Assembly: GCF_003149105.1 (NCBI RefSeq)
Contig: NZ_QGDS01000004.1
Coordinates: 248,001-312,000 of the forward strand
Direction of reading: 5' to 3'
Source of the DNA: Faecalicatena contorta
GTDB lineage: Bacteria; Bacillota; Clostridia; Lachnospirales; Lachnospiraceae
Length of the DNA: 64,000 nt
The translations under genes and the position numbers were made by a program. The notes below the pieces were generated by a model. That model saw only the letters and a program-made list of their open reading frames with translations. It made no database searches and was not told where the DNA came from. Positions within the stretch are counted from its first letter, which is position 1, and every line of letters starts with the position of its first letter. Shown here piece by piece: positions 45,722 through 55,837 of the stretch.

Positions 45722-47167
45722 CTATACCTCCTTTTCCATGTCTGACACATTCTCTGCCTTTTTTGCATTTCTCTCTGCAATCTGTTTTTGAATCTCCTCT
45801 ACCTTTTCTTCATTTAAATGATAAAACGCTCCGAAAATCACCATGGTTACTATAACTACTGCTAACGGGAGCAGTGCTGTTAAGTTTCTAATTGTCTGTA
45901 TAACTGTATCGGTCTGCACTTCATTGGCTGCATAACCTCCGGCCTCTAACATAGCAGTTGGCACGGAGCCTCCTATAATCATTGCAAATTTTATTCCCAG
46001 ACCTATTAAAGTCATAACAATTGCCGTATATCGTTTCCCAGTCTTCCAGTCTGCATATTCTACCGGATCCGTAATAATTGACCATAAAATCCCCATTAGA
46101 ATTCCATATCCAAATGCAGTAATACCACGTGAAAACATCATCCCGCTCAGGGCGCCAGGTGGCATAAAATATAAAAGTAAGGAGCCTGCTGCTGCAAGAA
46201 AAAGCCCCAGCATAACCGTGCCCTTTTTCCTGATTCTTTTTGTCAGCCATGGGACGCACGGAACTCCCAATACCGAAGGAAGCATCATCATCATGGAGAA
46301 CCATGAAAGCATATCCTCGCGGCCTGCAAAATACTTGATATAGTATGCCCCCATTGTTGACTGGACCTGACTTAATGTATAGACGCCAAGGAACAAAAGA
46401 AACATTAAAAATACCGGACCAACCGTAAACAAAATACGAAATACATCCTTAATATTTGCTTTATTATGAGGATCAACAGGGGGTGCCGGAACTCGTTCAA
46501 CAATCTGATGAGATCCCCATAATAAAATTCCAACCATTATGATTGACATAATAGCTGTTGTAACCATATACCCCTGCTGCAATGTCATATATTTTGTAAG
46601 AAAACCACTCAGATTTGGCAGCATAATAGCGCATACTACTCCTCCTGACTGGGCGAGCATCATACGGGTAGACTGCAGACGGGTTCTTTCATGCTGGTCA
46701 TTTGTCATCAGGGATGCCGCTGAAATATATGGCTGGATAATAAAAGTGTAGAGCATATTCAGCAAATTATATGTAATGGCTGCCCAGACAAGCTTCATAT
46801 TATAAGAAACATCCGGCGTAGTATAAGTAAGAACAGCCACTGCTCCAAAGGGTATGGCTCCCCACATAACATAAACCCAATATTTCCCTTTCTTAAATGA
46901 GAGCCTCTCACATATGGTTCCCATCATTGGATCATTGATAGCATCCCACAGCCTTGAAACTGCAAATAAAACTGCCACATGCCCTGGTTTGATACCAAAT
47001 ATATCCGTATAAAAATAACTGATATATAAAGCAATACATTGAAACACAAGATTCATTGCAAAATCAATAGACGAGTAACCCAAAATTTCCCGATTCGTCA
47101 GCTTATAATACCCATACTGAGAACTAGTTTTAACCCACCCTCCCGGATCCTTTAATCTGCTATTCAT
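45722..47167 (-). CDS. GPH-family sugar:cation symporter
   Basis: 481 aa with about twelve membrane segments. The family motif RLWDAINDPMMG (about 68-79) is present with both Asp residues that bind the coupling ion in MelB-like carriers. The end is a charged helix. It imports a glycoside, pentoside, hexuronide or polyol with Na+ or H+. First gene of the operon, divergent from the AraC regulator. Confidence 0.9.
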   Translation of the reverse strand: MNSRLKDPGGWVKTSSQYGYYKLTNREILGYSSIDFAMNLVFQCIALYISYFYTDIFGIKPGHVAVLFAVSRLWDAINDPMMGTICERLSFKKGKYWVYVMWGAIPFGAVAVLTYTTPDVSYNMKLVWAAITYNLLNMLYTFIIQPYISAASLMTNDQHERTRLQSTRMMLAQSGGVVCAIMLPNLSGFLTKYMTLQQGYMVTTAIMSIIMVGILLWGSHQIVERVPAPPVDPHNKANIKDVFRILFTVGPVFLMFLLFLGVYTLSQVQSTMGAYYIKYFAGREDMLSWFSMMMMLPSVLGVPCVPWLTKRIRKKGTVMLGLFLAAAGSLLLYFMPPGALSGMMFSRGITAFGYGILMGILWSIITDPVEYADWKTGKRYTAIVMTLIGLGIKFAMIIGGSVPTAMLEAGGYAANEVQTDTVIQTIRNLTALLPLAVVIVTMVIFGAFYHLNEEKVEEIQKQIAERNAKKAENVSDMEKEV

Positions 47168-47526
47168 TTTCTTTTTCCCTCCTACTAGTCATATAAAGAC
47201 AACCTCAATATTTGTGCACTATTATGGTATTCCCAAGATATTCTTTTGTTTTTTATTCATATTGACGTTATTATTTTATTTTTTAGACGTCTTTTTCATC
47301 AATATGTTTATATATCTTGCAAGCTTGCCTCTTGTACTAGTATATGTTTCACATTCCCTAACTTCAATTTCTATAACGGACTACAAATATTAGATTATTG
47401 TCCGTTTCAAACAACTTTGTTTATTAATTATTAAATTTATTCCTTTTATTTTTAGACTATTTTTTCTTTTAAATTATGTTATAGTAAAATTATCCCTCAT
47501 CAATCTTTTTTCTATGAAGGAAAGGA
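47168..47526. promoter_or_regulatory. Divergent control region between symporter and AraC gene
   Basis: 359 bp, very AT-rich, no gene. It must carry both promoters. A TATAGT at 47480-47485 fits the AraC gene -10, with no good -35, as expected for a regulated promoter. I found no clear dyad. Confidence 0.45.
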
Positions 47527-48462
47527 GTGAATATCTTGTTTCATCAGCCTTTACATTTTTTATACGACCCAGGCCATCATACTATTTCTCTTGAAGCATA
47601 CGAACTTATTATCAGCTATGTGGATAGACACGATGAAAATACCGTTGAATTTTCTCACGCACACCCTAAAGAATATGAAATCTATTATGTTTTGCAGGGA
47701 GAGATTGACAACTTTGTAACAAATGCCAGCTGCCACCTGGAATCGGGAGATTTTCTCTTCCTGGCTCCTGGCATCAATCATGGCACACTCTATAAACCTG
47801 AACAGCCAAAAGAATATTTGACCTTTGTATTTTCTTTTCATAAAAAATCCACTATTTCTGACAAGACAAAAAATCAAGCAATGGAGACATTTTTCCACGC
47901 CTTTGATAAAAATAAATTTATTCTGGGTAAGGATCATTTTAATTGCCGCAGATATATTGATGCCATGATGAACGAGTGCTCCTCCAAACAGTGGGGGTGG
48001 GACCTACAGCTTCCTTTTCTTTATACTAACTTTATTTTTACCCTGATTCGTAATTTCGTTCAACCTGCACAAACCTCCACTATATCCTCCACAACCTCAC
48101 TGGCCATTGAATTCACAAAGTATCTGCATGCTAATTACCAGAACAAAGAACTGTCACTGCAGCATGTTGCCGACCATTTCTTCATGACTCCACGGCATGT
48201 AAACCGCCTGTTTCAGGAATATTTTAAGTCCAGTCTTTCCAGGACACTGACCCGGTACAGGATTAGTTACGCAAAAAATTATATTATAAATACCTCCTAT
48301 TCTGTAGACACTATTGCGGAACGGGTTGGTTTCAGCTCTGCCAGTACTTTATCCCGGCTATTTAAAGAAAACGAAGGCATGACTATTACAGAATATCGTT
48401 TTTTATGTAAGCAGGCCAACACCTCCTCTAAGAGAGATAACGCTGCCAAAATATCCGACTAA
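47527..48462 (+). CDS. AraC-family transcriptional regulator
   Basis: 311 aa. N-terminal cupin-like sensing domain with FSHAHPKEYEIYYVLQGEID (about 38-57). The C-terminal AraC HTH pair (about 200-300) has LSLQHVADHFFMTPRHVNRL and SVDTIAERVGFSSASTLSRL. The start is GTG at 47527 or, with AAAGGAG better placed 8 nt upstream, TTG at 47536. It is divergent from the symporter operon and the likely sugar-responsive regulator of it. Confidence 0.9.
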   Translation: MNILFHQPLHFLYDPGHHTISLEAYELIISYVDRHDENTVEFSHAHPKEYEIYYVLQGEIDNFVTNASCHLESGDFLFLAPGINHGTLYKPEQPKEYLTFVFSFHKKSTISDKTKNQAMETFFHAFDKNKFILGKDHFNCRRYIDAMMNECSSKQWGWDLQLPFLYTNFIFTLIRNFVQPAQTSTISSTTSLAIEFTKYLHANYQNKELSLQHVADHFFMTPRHVNRLFQEYFKSSLSRTLTRYRISYAKNYIINTSYSVDTIAERVGFSSASTLSRLFKENEGMTITEYRFLCKQANTSSKRDNAAKISD

Positions 48463-48477
48463 TACGTTCCCGGTAAA

Positions 48478-48591
48478 ATGCAGAACTTGCGGAAGATAAT
48501 CGTTGCTGATGGTGGATATAAAACAGCAGCGATGGCAGAGTTCTTACTGGATGATGGATGGAGCCATTGCTTCTGTATAAGCGTTCAATGA
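48478..48591 (+). pseudogene. Transposase fragment (IS1182-like)
   Basis: A 37-residue frame reads LRKIIVADGGYKTAAMAEFL and stops soon after. This resembles the VADAGYKTPAIAKLLIDDG region conserved around the catalytic core of IS1182-type transposases. The rest of the gene is missing on both sides: the AraC stop lies 15 bp upstream and a long hairpin follows. A decayed insertion sequence is the best reading. Confidence 0.45.
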
Positions 48592-48596
48592 CAAAG

Positions 48597-48670
48597 AAAG
48601 CATTATGTAAAAGGAAAGCTTCCAGTACCTGAGGCTGTGTACTGAAAGCTTTCCTTTTACATAATGCTTT
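48597..48670. terminator. Very long perfect hairpin, bidirectional terminator
   Basis: 25 bp of perfect stem (48597-48621 with 48646-48670) plus an inner CAGTAC/GTACTG pair, flanked by T7 on the right. It serves the convergent AraC and ROK genes. The stop codon of the ROK gene lies inside the stem. Confidence 0.8.
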
Positions 48671-49784
48671 TTTTATATTTTTCAATAAAGGGCAGGGCCG
48701 CCCCTATGCAGAGAGGAATATTGGCGCAGGAACTTATACCGATATATTGCTCCGTAGTAGGAAACGCAGTCCGCTTATTAACTAATTCATGTAATTTTAT
48801 GATATCCTCATTCACCAGATAACGGGAAAGATTCCCGCCAAGTATAATGTTACAGTTAATTGCCATATGCAGGTTATCCACTGCCATTGCCAGATATTCC
48901 AGATACTTGTCCCAGCGTTTTTTATAAGAATCAGTACCTTTGCGCAGCATAAAGAAAAATTGCTGGATGTCTTCCTGGGGTTTCAGCAATGCAGATATAG
49001 AACAATATGAATTCACGCATCCCCGTTTCCCGCAGTAACAGGGAGCTCCACCCGGAACAATGGTCATGTGTTCAAACACACCGCTCTTATATTCCCCGCC
49101 TTTAAAATACTTACGGTCTATAATAATAGCACCACTCAAATCTGAGCGAATATTAAAGTATATCGCATTCTTCAGCATCGGGTTCATCCATAATTCTACA
49201 TTAGCATTGGACTCCGCATCATGATTGAATGTACATGGATAGGGAATCCGGCTGCCGAATTCCTCAATATCCAGTCCGGTACAATTCAAAATCTTGCCGT
49301 AAATAATACGTTTTCCATCAGCAGAAATCAATGCCTGGAGGGCAATGCCTACCCCCAGTATCCGCTCTGGACTGATCTTTAAACTTTCAATAAATTGATT
49401 AACGGAGGTGCAGACTTCCTCAAAATATTCTGCACTATCCGAGAAGGAAAGTGTGAATTTTTCAAACTTTAAAGTTTCTGCATATAAATCAACGGCTACA
49501 AGCTCGTAATGGTCCGCGAGGAGTTCCAGCCCGATTGTAATCTTAGTAAAAGGATTGAACTCATACAGGTTCGCCTTACGCCCTCCCGTAGAATCCGCAT
49601 GCCCGCTCTGAAAAATAAGTCCTTCTTCCTGAAGCTCCTTAAGAATCTGGGCAATCGTAGGACGGCTGAGCGAGGTAGCCTTATGGAGCATCTGAGGGGT
49701 GGCACGTTTCTGCCTGTATATGTAATTTAGTATATTCTTTGTGTTATTAATCTTTAACGTAGCTACTGTATAATTTTCGTTCAT
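48657..49784 (-). CDS. ROK-family transcriptional regulator
   Basis: 375 aa. N-terminal winged helix (about 14-75, RATPQMLHKATSLSRPTIAQ) followed by a ROK sugar-kinase-like domain with the acidic NHDAESNANVELW (about 192-204) and the zinc motif CYCGKRGCVNSYC (about 253-265). These usually repress sugar operons (XylR, NagC) and release on sugar binding. No sugar operon adjoins it on its strand; it is divergent from the chemoreceptor gene at 50016. Confidence 0.9.
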   Translation of the reverse strand: MNENYTVATLKINNTKNILNYIYRQKRATPQMLHKATSLSRPTIAQILKELQEEGLIFQSGHADSTGGRKANLYEFNPFTKITIGLELLADHYELVAVDLYAETLKFEKFTLSFSDSAEYFEEVCTSVNQFIESLKISPERILGVGIALQALISADGKRIIYGKILNCTGLDIEEFGSRIPYPCTFNHDAESNANVELWMNPMLKNAIYFNIRSDLSGAIIIDRKYFKGGEYKSGVFEHMTIVPGGAPCYCGKRGCVNSYCSISALLKPQEDIQQFFFMLRKGTDSYKKRWDKYLEYLAMAVDNLHMAINCNIILGGNLSRYLVNEDIIKLHELVNKRTAFPTTEQYIGISSCANIPLCIGAALPFIEKYKKSIM

Positions 49785-50015
49785 AGAAGAAACTTCCTGT
49801 AATAAATGTTTTTATTTATTATAACAAAATACAAGAACAATAGCCAGTCATATCGGATTTTTATTAAAACAGGTTCTTTTTTTTCATTTCAATAAGATTT
49901 TGGTATGATTTAAAATCATATTATAGATAGACAATTGCTGGAAAAAGTTGTAAAATAAAAAAACATAAAATAATGCACAGGCTATAGGCAAACATTTACA
50001 GAAGGAGATATACAC

Positions 50016-52037
50016 ATGAGACGTAAGAAGAAACGTAAGGGTACACCAAAAGAAATGAAAGTAACAACAATCAAACGAGAAATTCAAAGAATCATCATTC
50101 TCTTGCTGGCAACAGCATTGGTATTAGCAGGCGGAATCTCCTGTTACCTGAATTACATATCAACCTCTGATGCATTGAAGGGAAGTATGCCGGTCACCGC
50201 AACGGAAGCGGCCAGCGAGGTACAGGCCCACTTACATGCCACAATGAACATAGTGGAGATGATTGGTACAATTCCACAGTTAGCATCAGGCACTCTTACC
50301 CCGTCTCAGAAACACACTCTGTTGGATGGATATAAGAAGAATTACGGATGGGAGACCGTGTTTGTTACAAATAACAGTGGTGTAGATAATGTAAACCATA
50401 CAGATATTTCCAACACTCAGTATTTCAAAACCGCCTTATCCGGTACTACGTCCATAAGTGATCCTGTTTACGACAAGTTAACTGAGAAATTAGCTGTTGT
50501 CATCACGGCTCCCCTGTGGAAAGACGGCAGGCAGAATACAGAAGTTGTAGGTACTGTGGGCATCACCATTGACGCCAGGTCTCTTACAGATATTGTATCG
50601 GATATTAAAGTAAGTAAAAATGGCGGAGCTTATATCTTAAACGCGGATGGCAGAACGATTGCACATGAAAACTTTGATTTAGTCATAAATGAAGAAAATG
50701 ACATTGAGGCTTCCAAAGAAGATGCCTCTTTAAAAGAGATTGCTGTCCAGGAGAAAAAAATGACCCAGGGTCAATCCGGGTTCGGAAAATATAAATATAA
50801 CGGTCAGTCGAAATATATTGCCTATGCTCCTATCGGAATTAATGGATGGAGTCTGGGTGTCACCACTCCGGCTTCTGATTTTATGGACAGCACGATTAAA
50901 GGTCTCATCATTATTGCTGTATCTTTAGCAATTATTTTACTTATTGGTGCCTATGTAGCAAGAAGAACCGGCAAACACATTGGCGAAGCCGTCAGTTTAT
51001 GTACGGAACGCCTGAAACTACTGGCTGCTGGAGATTTAACCACAGAAGTCCCGGAAATCAAATCTAAAAACGAGACCCTGGTTTTGGCACAATCAACTTC
51101 TGAAATTGTTTATGCCCAGCAGAACATTATCGGTGATGTAAGTTATCTTCTTTCAGAAATGGCAGGGGGCAATTTTAATGTACATTCTGGAGTAAACGAA
51201 GAGATGTATGTTGGAGAATATCATGAAATATTACTATCAATACAGAAATTAAGACTGACACTTTCCGGAACAATCCACTCCATTAAGGACGCTTCCGAGC
51301 AGGTGGAAGCAGGAGCCGCCCAGTTATCCTCAGGAGCTCAGGGACTTGCACAGGGAGCAAGCGAACAGGCCAGCGCCGTAGAAGAACTGCTGTCTACCGC
51401 GACAACTGTAACAAAACAGGTGGAAGACACCACAAAGGCCACAGATGCAGCCCACGACAAGGCAAAATTAGTCGAAAAGGAAGCAACTGTCAGCCAGGAT
51501 AAAATGACCGAATTAACCGAAGCAATGAAACGGATAGAAAGTACTTCCAATGAAATCAAAAATATCATCGGCGGGATAGAGGATATTGCTGCTCAGACGA
51601 ACCTTTTATCTTTAAATGCCTCTATTGAGGCGGCAAGAGCCGGAGCCGCAGGAAAAGGATTTGCTGTTGTTGCGGATCAGATTGGAAAACTTGCAGAGCA
51701 GAGCACACAGTCCGCAGTTAATACAAGAGAGTTAATCGAAACATCTATTTCTGAAGTATCTGCCGGAAGCAGGATTACAGATGAAACTGCCGAGGCACTG
51801 AAACAAGTCATTGATGGTCTGGATGAAATTGTACTGTCAGTGGCAGATGTCCGGAACGCCTCCGATAAACAGACCCTTGCCGTAGAACAGATTGAGCAGG
51901 GCGTTGCACAGATTTCAAGCGTTGTACAAAGCAACTCTGCGGCTGCCGAAGAAAGCTCGGCAACCAGCGAGGAATTATCCGCACAGGCACAATCACTGAA
52001 CCATTTAGTATCCCAATTTAAACTGGGTGAGAATTAA
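50016..52037 (+). CDS. Methyl-accepting chemotaxis protein with dCache-type sensor
   Basis: 673 aa. Basic N-terminus, membrane segment (about 27-48), extracellular dCache-like domain (about 50-290), second membrane segment (about 298-318), HAMP-like region, and a long signalling coiled coil with the hairpin tip DIAAQTNLLSLNASIEAARA (about 524-543). AGAAGGAGATATACAC precedes the ATG. It senses an outside ligand and controls CheA. No methylation pentapeptide is seen at the end. Confidence 0.93.
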   Translation: MRRKKKRKGTPKEMKVTTIKREIQRIIILLLATALVLAGGISCYLNYISTSDALKGSMPVTATEAASEVQAHLHATMNIVEMIGTIPQLASGTLTPSQKHTLLDGYKKNYGWETVFVTNNSGVDNVNHTDISNTQYFKTALSGTTSISDPVYDKLTEKLAVVITAPLWKDGRQNTEVVGTVGITIDARSLTDIVSDIKVSKNGGAYILNADGRTIAHENFDLVINEENDIEASKEDASLKEIAVQEKKMTQGQSGFGKYKYNGQSKYIAYAPIGINGWSLGVTTPASDFMDSTIKGLIIIAVSLAIILLIGAYVARRTGKHIGEAVSLCTERLKLLAAGDLTTEVPEIKSKNETLVLAQSTSEIVYAQQNIIGDVSYLLSEMAGGNFNVHSGVNEEMYVGEYHEILLSIQKLRLTLSGTIHSIKDASEQVEAGAAQLSSGAQGLAQGASEQASAVEELLSTATTVTKQVEDTTKATDAAHDKAKLVEKEATVSQDKMTELTEAMKRIESTSNEIKNIIGGIEDIAAQTNLLSLNASIEAARAGAAGKGFAVVADQIGKLAEQSTQSAVNTRELIETSISEVSAGSRITDETAEALKQVIDGLDEIVLSVADVRNASDKQTLAVEQIEQGVAQISSVVQSNSAAAEESSATSEELSAQAQSLNHLVSQFKLGEN

Positions 52038-52090
52038 AATTTAAGCAATTTAGTTTCTTAAATGATACACCTGATTACAGGACATTTTTT

Positions 52091-52130
52091 AAAAGGGTCA
52101 GACCCCTCTCAAAAGGGTCAGACCCCTTTG
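52091..52130. repeat. Tandem 20-bp repeat with GGGTCaGACCC palindromes
   Basis: Two consecutive 20-bp units share AAAAGGGTCAGACCCCT and differ in the last three bases. Each contains a perfect 5-bp dyad around one A. It lies between two convergent genes, and the stop codon and last codons of the DUF3810 gene fall inside the right-hand unit. Confidence 0.75.
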
Positions 52131-53227
52131 AGAAAATGCGCCACAATCAAATCTACCATTCTGTCATAACTTTCTACTCCGTCTGACTGCCCATTCACTT
52201 TCAGATAGGTATCATTCACTTTATTAGACACCTCCGCCACAGTACCCTCATAGGAATTCCAAAACCGGCTGTTTTCCTTCAAGTCAGCTGCCGCTTTTTC
52301 ATCCAGCCCTGCACTTACATCTTCCCAGGCACCTGCATCTATCCGGCGCAGTGCATTTGTGCTGTATATCCAGCTCATCAGGTAGCCACTATACTGAAAG
52401 TCCTCTCCTGGCGCATCCTTACATGCCAGAAAGGCTATAAAATTTGCTTCCTCTTCCTGCATAAATCCACGCAGATGAGACAGTTCATGGCAGGCTGTAA
52501 ATGGGATATTGTACGCCGTCATATCCGCATTATAATTTGCTTCAACAGTAAAAGGGGAATATATACCCGTCAGGCCCTGATAGGATAAAATTTCTGATAC
52601 ACGAAGCCCTTTTGGACGGGGATAATATCCGGAAAGAGAAGGATACTTCTTCCCTAACTGCTCCATCGCCTCTGCCACCGCTTTACCATTATCATCTTCC
52701 AGCTTCATTCTTCCGGCTTCGTCCCGGCTTACCAGCCCTGCCCTTTTATTTACCTCTTCCGTCAGCCAAAGACACGTCTGTTTTAAATCTTCTGCCGTAT
52801 ATGCCACAGCCTGTATTCCCGCTTCTTTTGAAAACGGAACTCTCTTATAGTTGATTCCGCAGTTTAAAACATATAAAAATACTAGTACCGATACCCCAAG
52901 AAAAAATCCAGAGGCCCACTGCAGGATAACCGCACCTCCCTGCTTTTCCCGCACAGACCGTACAGCCGCATGGAGTAAAGAGCCAACTAGTAAAATGGTT
53001 AGCCCGTACAATCCAAGTTCAGACAGGGAGAATGGAAATAACCCTGCAACTCCCCCAATTATCCTGACAATGACAGGATAAATATGTGTGGAATACCACT
53101 CTGCCATTCCCGGCAGTTCTCCCGCTGCTACTGTAAGCCCTGCCCCTGCTGCCAGCAAAATACAGCCTGACAACAGACGCTTTTCTGTTATGCCTATACC
53201 TTTACGTTTCCTCTTTTTCATCTTCAC
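52118..53227 (-). CDS. DUF3810 family membrane protein with HELSH metallopeptidase motif
   Basis: 369 aa. Three membrane segments in the first 140 residues, then an extracellular domain with CHELSHLRGFMQEEEANFIA (about 249-268), a zinc-peptidase-like HExxH followed by a Glu-rich helix. The family is common in Firmicutes and Bacteroidota, and its substrate is unknown. The C-terminus (HFLKGV) is coded within a tandem repeat shared with the intergenic region, so its final residues may have been altered by the repeat. Confidence 0.82.
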   Translation of the reverse strand: MKMKKRKRKGIGITEKRLLSGCILLAAGAGLTVAAGELPGMAEWYSTHIYPVIVRIIGGVAGLFPFSLSELGLYGLTILLVGSLLHAAVRSVREKQGGAVILQWASGFFLGVSVLVFLYVLNCGINYKRVPFSKEAGIQAVAYTAEDLKQTCLWLTEEVNKRAGLVSRDEAGRMKLEDDNGKAVAEAMEQLGKKYPSLSGYYPRPKGLRVSEILSYQGLTGIYSPFTVEANYNADMTAYNIPFTACHELSHLRGFMQEEEANFIAFLACKDAPGEDFQYSGYLMSWIYSTNALRRIDAGAWEDVSAGLDEKAAADLKENSRFWNSYEGTVAEVSNKVNDTYLKVNGQSDGVESYDRMVDLIVAHFLKGV

Positions 53228-53339
53228 ACAGCCTTATGTATACTTGTTTGAGCCTGCCTCACACTGGCTGAAGAACTGGCCCGTATATACATAAATCATA
53301 CTGTATCCTTTACCAAAAGACAAGCCGCGGGGCGATTAT

Positions 53340-55502
53340 TTACATTCCTTTTATTTCCATAGTTTCCTTTTCTCTTAACTGGAAATGTCCCACAAGGTCC
53401 TTAAGCATTTGAGCTTGTCCACTAAGCTCTTCACTTGCCGCGGCACTTTCTTCCGCAGTTGCAGAATTCGTCTGAACTACTGCAGAAATCTGTCCAACCC
53501 CTGCCGTAATTTGTGTAATTGCCTGTGCCTGTGCTTCCGATGCATCAGCAATATGCTGAATTGTTTCGTCAACAACCCTGGATTTTTCCACAACATCCTG
53601 CAGTGATCCTTCAGTTTCAGCAGCATGTTTTGTACCATTTGAAACAGCACTGATTGCACTTTCAATTAAACCTGTAGTATTCTTTGCGGCTTCAGCACAT
53701 TTTCCGGCAAGATTACGAACCTCATCAGCAACTACAGCAAAACCCTTTCCCGCCTCTCCTGCACGTGCCGCCTCAACCGCTGCATTCAGCGCGAGAATAT
53801 TCGTTTGGAATGCGATATCATTTATTGTTTTAATAATCTTACCGATTTCACTTGAGGCGTCTGCAATTTCTTTCATTGCCGACATTAATGTTTCCATGTG
53901 CACATTGCTCTCTGCTACACCTGCACCAGCTTCACCAGACAGCCGGCTTGCAGCAACCGCATTTTCTGCATTTTCTTTTACACGCAATGATATTTCCTGA
54001 ATCGTAGCGGAAAGTTCTTCCACAGAACTTGCCTGCTCTGCTGCACCCTGGCTAAGGGATTGCGCCCCCACAGATACCTGATCAGACCCCATAGAAACCT
54101 GACTTGCAGCTATATCAATATCCGAAAGTGTACTGCTGAGGTTTTTGTTTATTTCGCTCATAGCAAGCCAAATACCCCGGTATTCTCCCACATATCTCTC
54201 CTCATATTGGGTTTCAGCGCAAAAGTTGCCTCTCGACATTTCTCCCAACAAATACCCTACATCTGAAATGATGATTCTGAGGTCATCGGACATATTTTCA
54301 AAGGCCCTGGAAAGAATACCAATTTCATCCTCTGATTTAACGTCAACATGAATATCCAGTTCACCCTTTATGATTTTTTCCGCTGCTGTTACAACACCTC
54401 CGATAGGCTTTAACATTTTTTTCAAAAATAAAGTAATAGTAACAATAATAACCACCAGCACACAAACCGCCACAACTACCATAAGAATACTAAGATTTAT
54501 GACAGATCTATGAAGGTCGGCTTCACTGACTGCGGTAGAAGACCACCAGATTTCATCACCGGCTTTAATCGGATAATAATATTCCACCAGCTTTGAACCG
54601 TCAAAGTCCGCTTCTATTCTAAATGGGGTCCCCTCTTGTGCTTTTTTACTAATTTTCTCATATTGTTTACTCCCCAGCAAATCGCTGATTGTCTGGCCAA
54701 CAAATTCTTTAGAATCACTGTCATAAACGATAGTGCCATCCTGTGTAATAATATCTGTAAACATATCCGGGTACTTTTCATCTTTAGACTTCATTTTTGA
54801 GAAGTTATCTACATTGATATCCACAATAATTACACCATGCGTTTCCCCCTCATAAACAATTGGAAACGCCCCCGTTACCATTGTAGCATCTTCTTCTACA
54901 TAAGGCTTTGTGAAATAGACCTTCTGGCTTGACGCTGCCTGTGCATAATAATCCTTTTTACTGTACTCCTCGTAAGTACCATCGGACTGCGCTGTTTTAT
55001 TGTCTGCATTCTCATCATTCACATAGATACTATAATCCTTAACAGCCTCATCAAAAGCATATGGCTCAAAGAGTGCGCCTACACCTATAATATCCGGATT
55101 GTTTTTGACCGCTGTCCATGCACTATGTAAAAGTTTGTCCTCCACCTCATAGTTTAACTCCATGAGATTCACGTTGTAAATACTACTCTTTTTTGTAGGG
55201 AAGAGAATTTTATTTCCACTTTCGTCTGCGTCCTGCGCAGCAAGCATTTGATCATATGCCTCATGAGACTCCTGCAAATATTCCTGAAACCCTTGTGCCG
55301 TTTTTGAAGCATCATCCATGATTGCCTGCACAGTGATTCCATTTTGAGCGGCAAGATTAGAAAATTCACCATTAATCGCCTCTGTCATTTCCTTGTTTAC
55401 GGATAAAACAGATACAAGTATCAAGATGGTAAGAGAAACAATCAAGATAATTGCAATTACTAAAGATGTCTTCGCGGCTAGTTTCATTTTTTTGAAATTC
55501 AT
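53340..55502 (-). CDS. Methyl-accepting chemotaxis protein with dCache sensor
   Basis: 720 aa. Membrane segment (about 10-32), dCache domain (about 35-335) with [15 protein letters not shown] (about 232), membrane segment (about 338-362), HAMP (about 365-417), and signalling domain with tip [20 protein letters not shown] (about 562-581). It differs from the receptor at 50016 in the sensor half. Its promoter (55660-55688) lies between palindromes next to a recombinase gene, so its expression may be switchable. Confidence 0.93.
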   Translation of the reverse strand: MNFKKMKLAAKTSLVIAIILIVSLTILILVSVLSVNKEMTEAINGEFSNLAAQNGITVQAIMDDASKTAQGFQEYLQESHEAYDQMLAAQDADESGNKILFPTKKSSIYNVNLMELNYEVEDKLLHSAWTAVKNNPDIIGVGALFEPYAFDEAVKDYSIYVNDENADNKTAQSDGTYEEYSKKDYYAQAASSQKVYFTKPYVEEDATMVTGAFPIVYEGETHGVIIVDINVDNFSKMKSKDEKYPDMFTDIITQDGTIVYDSDSKEFVGQTISDLLGSKQYEKISKKAQEGTPFRIEADFDGSKLVEYYYPIKAGDEIWWSSTAVSEADLHRSVINLSILMVVVAVCVLVVIIVTITLFLKKMLKPIGGVVTAAEKIIKGELDIHVDVKSEDEIGILSRAFENMSDDLRIIISDVGYLLGEMSRGNFCAETQYEERYVGEYRGIWLAMSEINKNLSSTLSDIDIAASQVSMGSDQVSVGAQSLSQGAAEQASSVEELSATIQEISLRVKENAENAVAASRLSGEAGAGVAESNVHMETLMSAMKEIADASSEIGKIIKTINDIAFQTNILALNAAVEAARAGEAGKGFAVVADEVRNLAGKCAEAAKNTTGLIESAISAVSNGTKHAAETEGSLQDVVEKSRVVDETIQHIADASEAQAQAITQITAGVGQISAVVQTNSATAEESAAASEELSGQAQMLKDLVGHFQLREKETMEIKGM

Positions 55503-55574
55503 AATACCCTTCTCCTCTTATTCCGTATTTTGTGCCGGCCAATCAGATCCTCCAGCCCCTCTGAAGTTGCTAAT

Positions 55575-55599
55575 GTTCAAAAAGGTTAGCTTCTTGAAC
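55575..55599. repeat. Palindromic site I near the recombinase
   Basis: 25 bp: GTTCAAaAAG and CTTCTTGAAC are inverted arms (one mismatch) around GTTAG. Its inner AAGG/CTTCTT parts resemble sites II and III, but the spacing is one base shorter. Confidence 0.5.
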
Positions 55600-55610
55600 T
55601 GCTAACATTC

Positions 55611-55628
55611 AAGAAGGTACACCTTCTT
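55611..55628. repeat. Palindromic site II near the recombinase
   Basis: AAGAAGGT-AC-ACCTTCTT: perfect 8-bp arms around the dinucleotide AC. It lies between the chemoreceptor promoter and its gene. Confidence 0.6.
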
Positions 55629-55659
55629 ATAAAAAAAAAACCTAAAACCCAGTATCTAA

Positions 55660-55688
55660 ATTATAACAAAAAAGAAGACAAAAGGCAA
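55660..55688 (-). promoter_or_regulatory. Promoter of the chemoreceptor gene
   Basis: On the minus strand TTGCCT (55683-55688), 17-bp spacer, TATAAT (55660-55665). It points toward the chemoreceptor at 55502 and lies between palindromic sites II and III. Confidence 0.65.
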
Positions 55689-55747
55689 TAAAAAACAAGA
55701 AAAATTTGTCAAATAAGGTACAAAAAACAATACAAAATAGATCTAAA

Positions 55748-55767
55748 CAAAAAGGTGTACCTTTTTG
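55748..55767. repeat. Palindromic site III near the recombinase
   Basis: CAAAAAGGT-GT-ACCTTTTTG: 9-bp arms around the dinucleotide GT. The core is the reverse complement of the AC core of site II, so the two sites are in inverted orientation. Confidence 0.6.
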
Positions 55768-55837
55768 ACACATATTTCCAGTGATACTCTTTGTGTTCTC
55801 CTGTATAATTATGAAACGACAGGAGGATTTTTTTATC

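Noticed and set aside
48597..48670. CRISPR-like or riboswitch structure
   Set aside because: Only one hairpin with no spaced repeats and no aptamer pattern. No CRISPR array was seen anywhere in the window.
49785..50015. Riboswitch ahead of the chemoreceptor gene
   Set aside because: The leader is AT-rich and simple; I saw no conserved aptamer motif such as a c-di-GMP fold.
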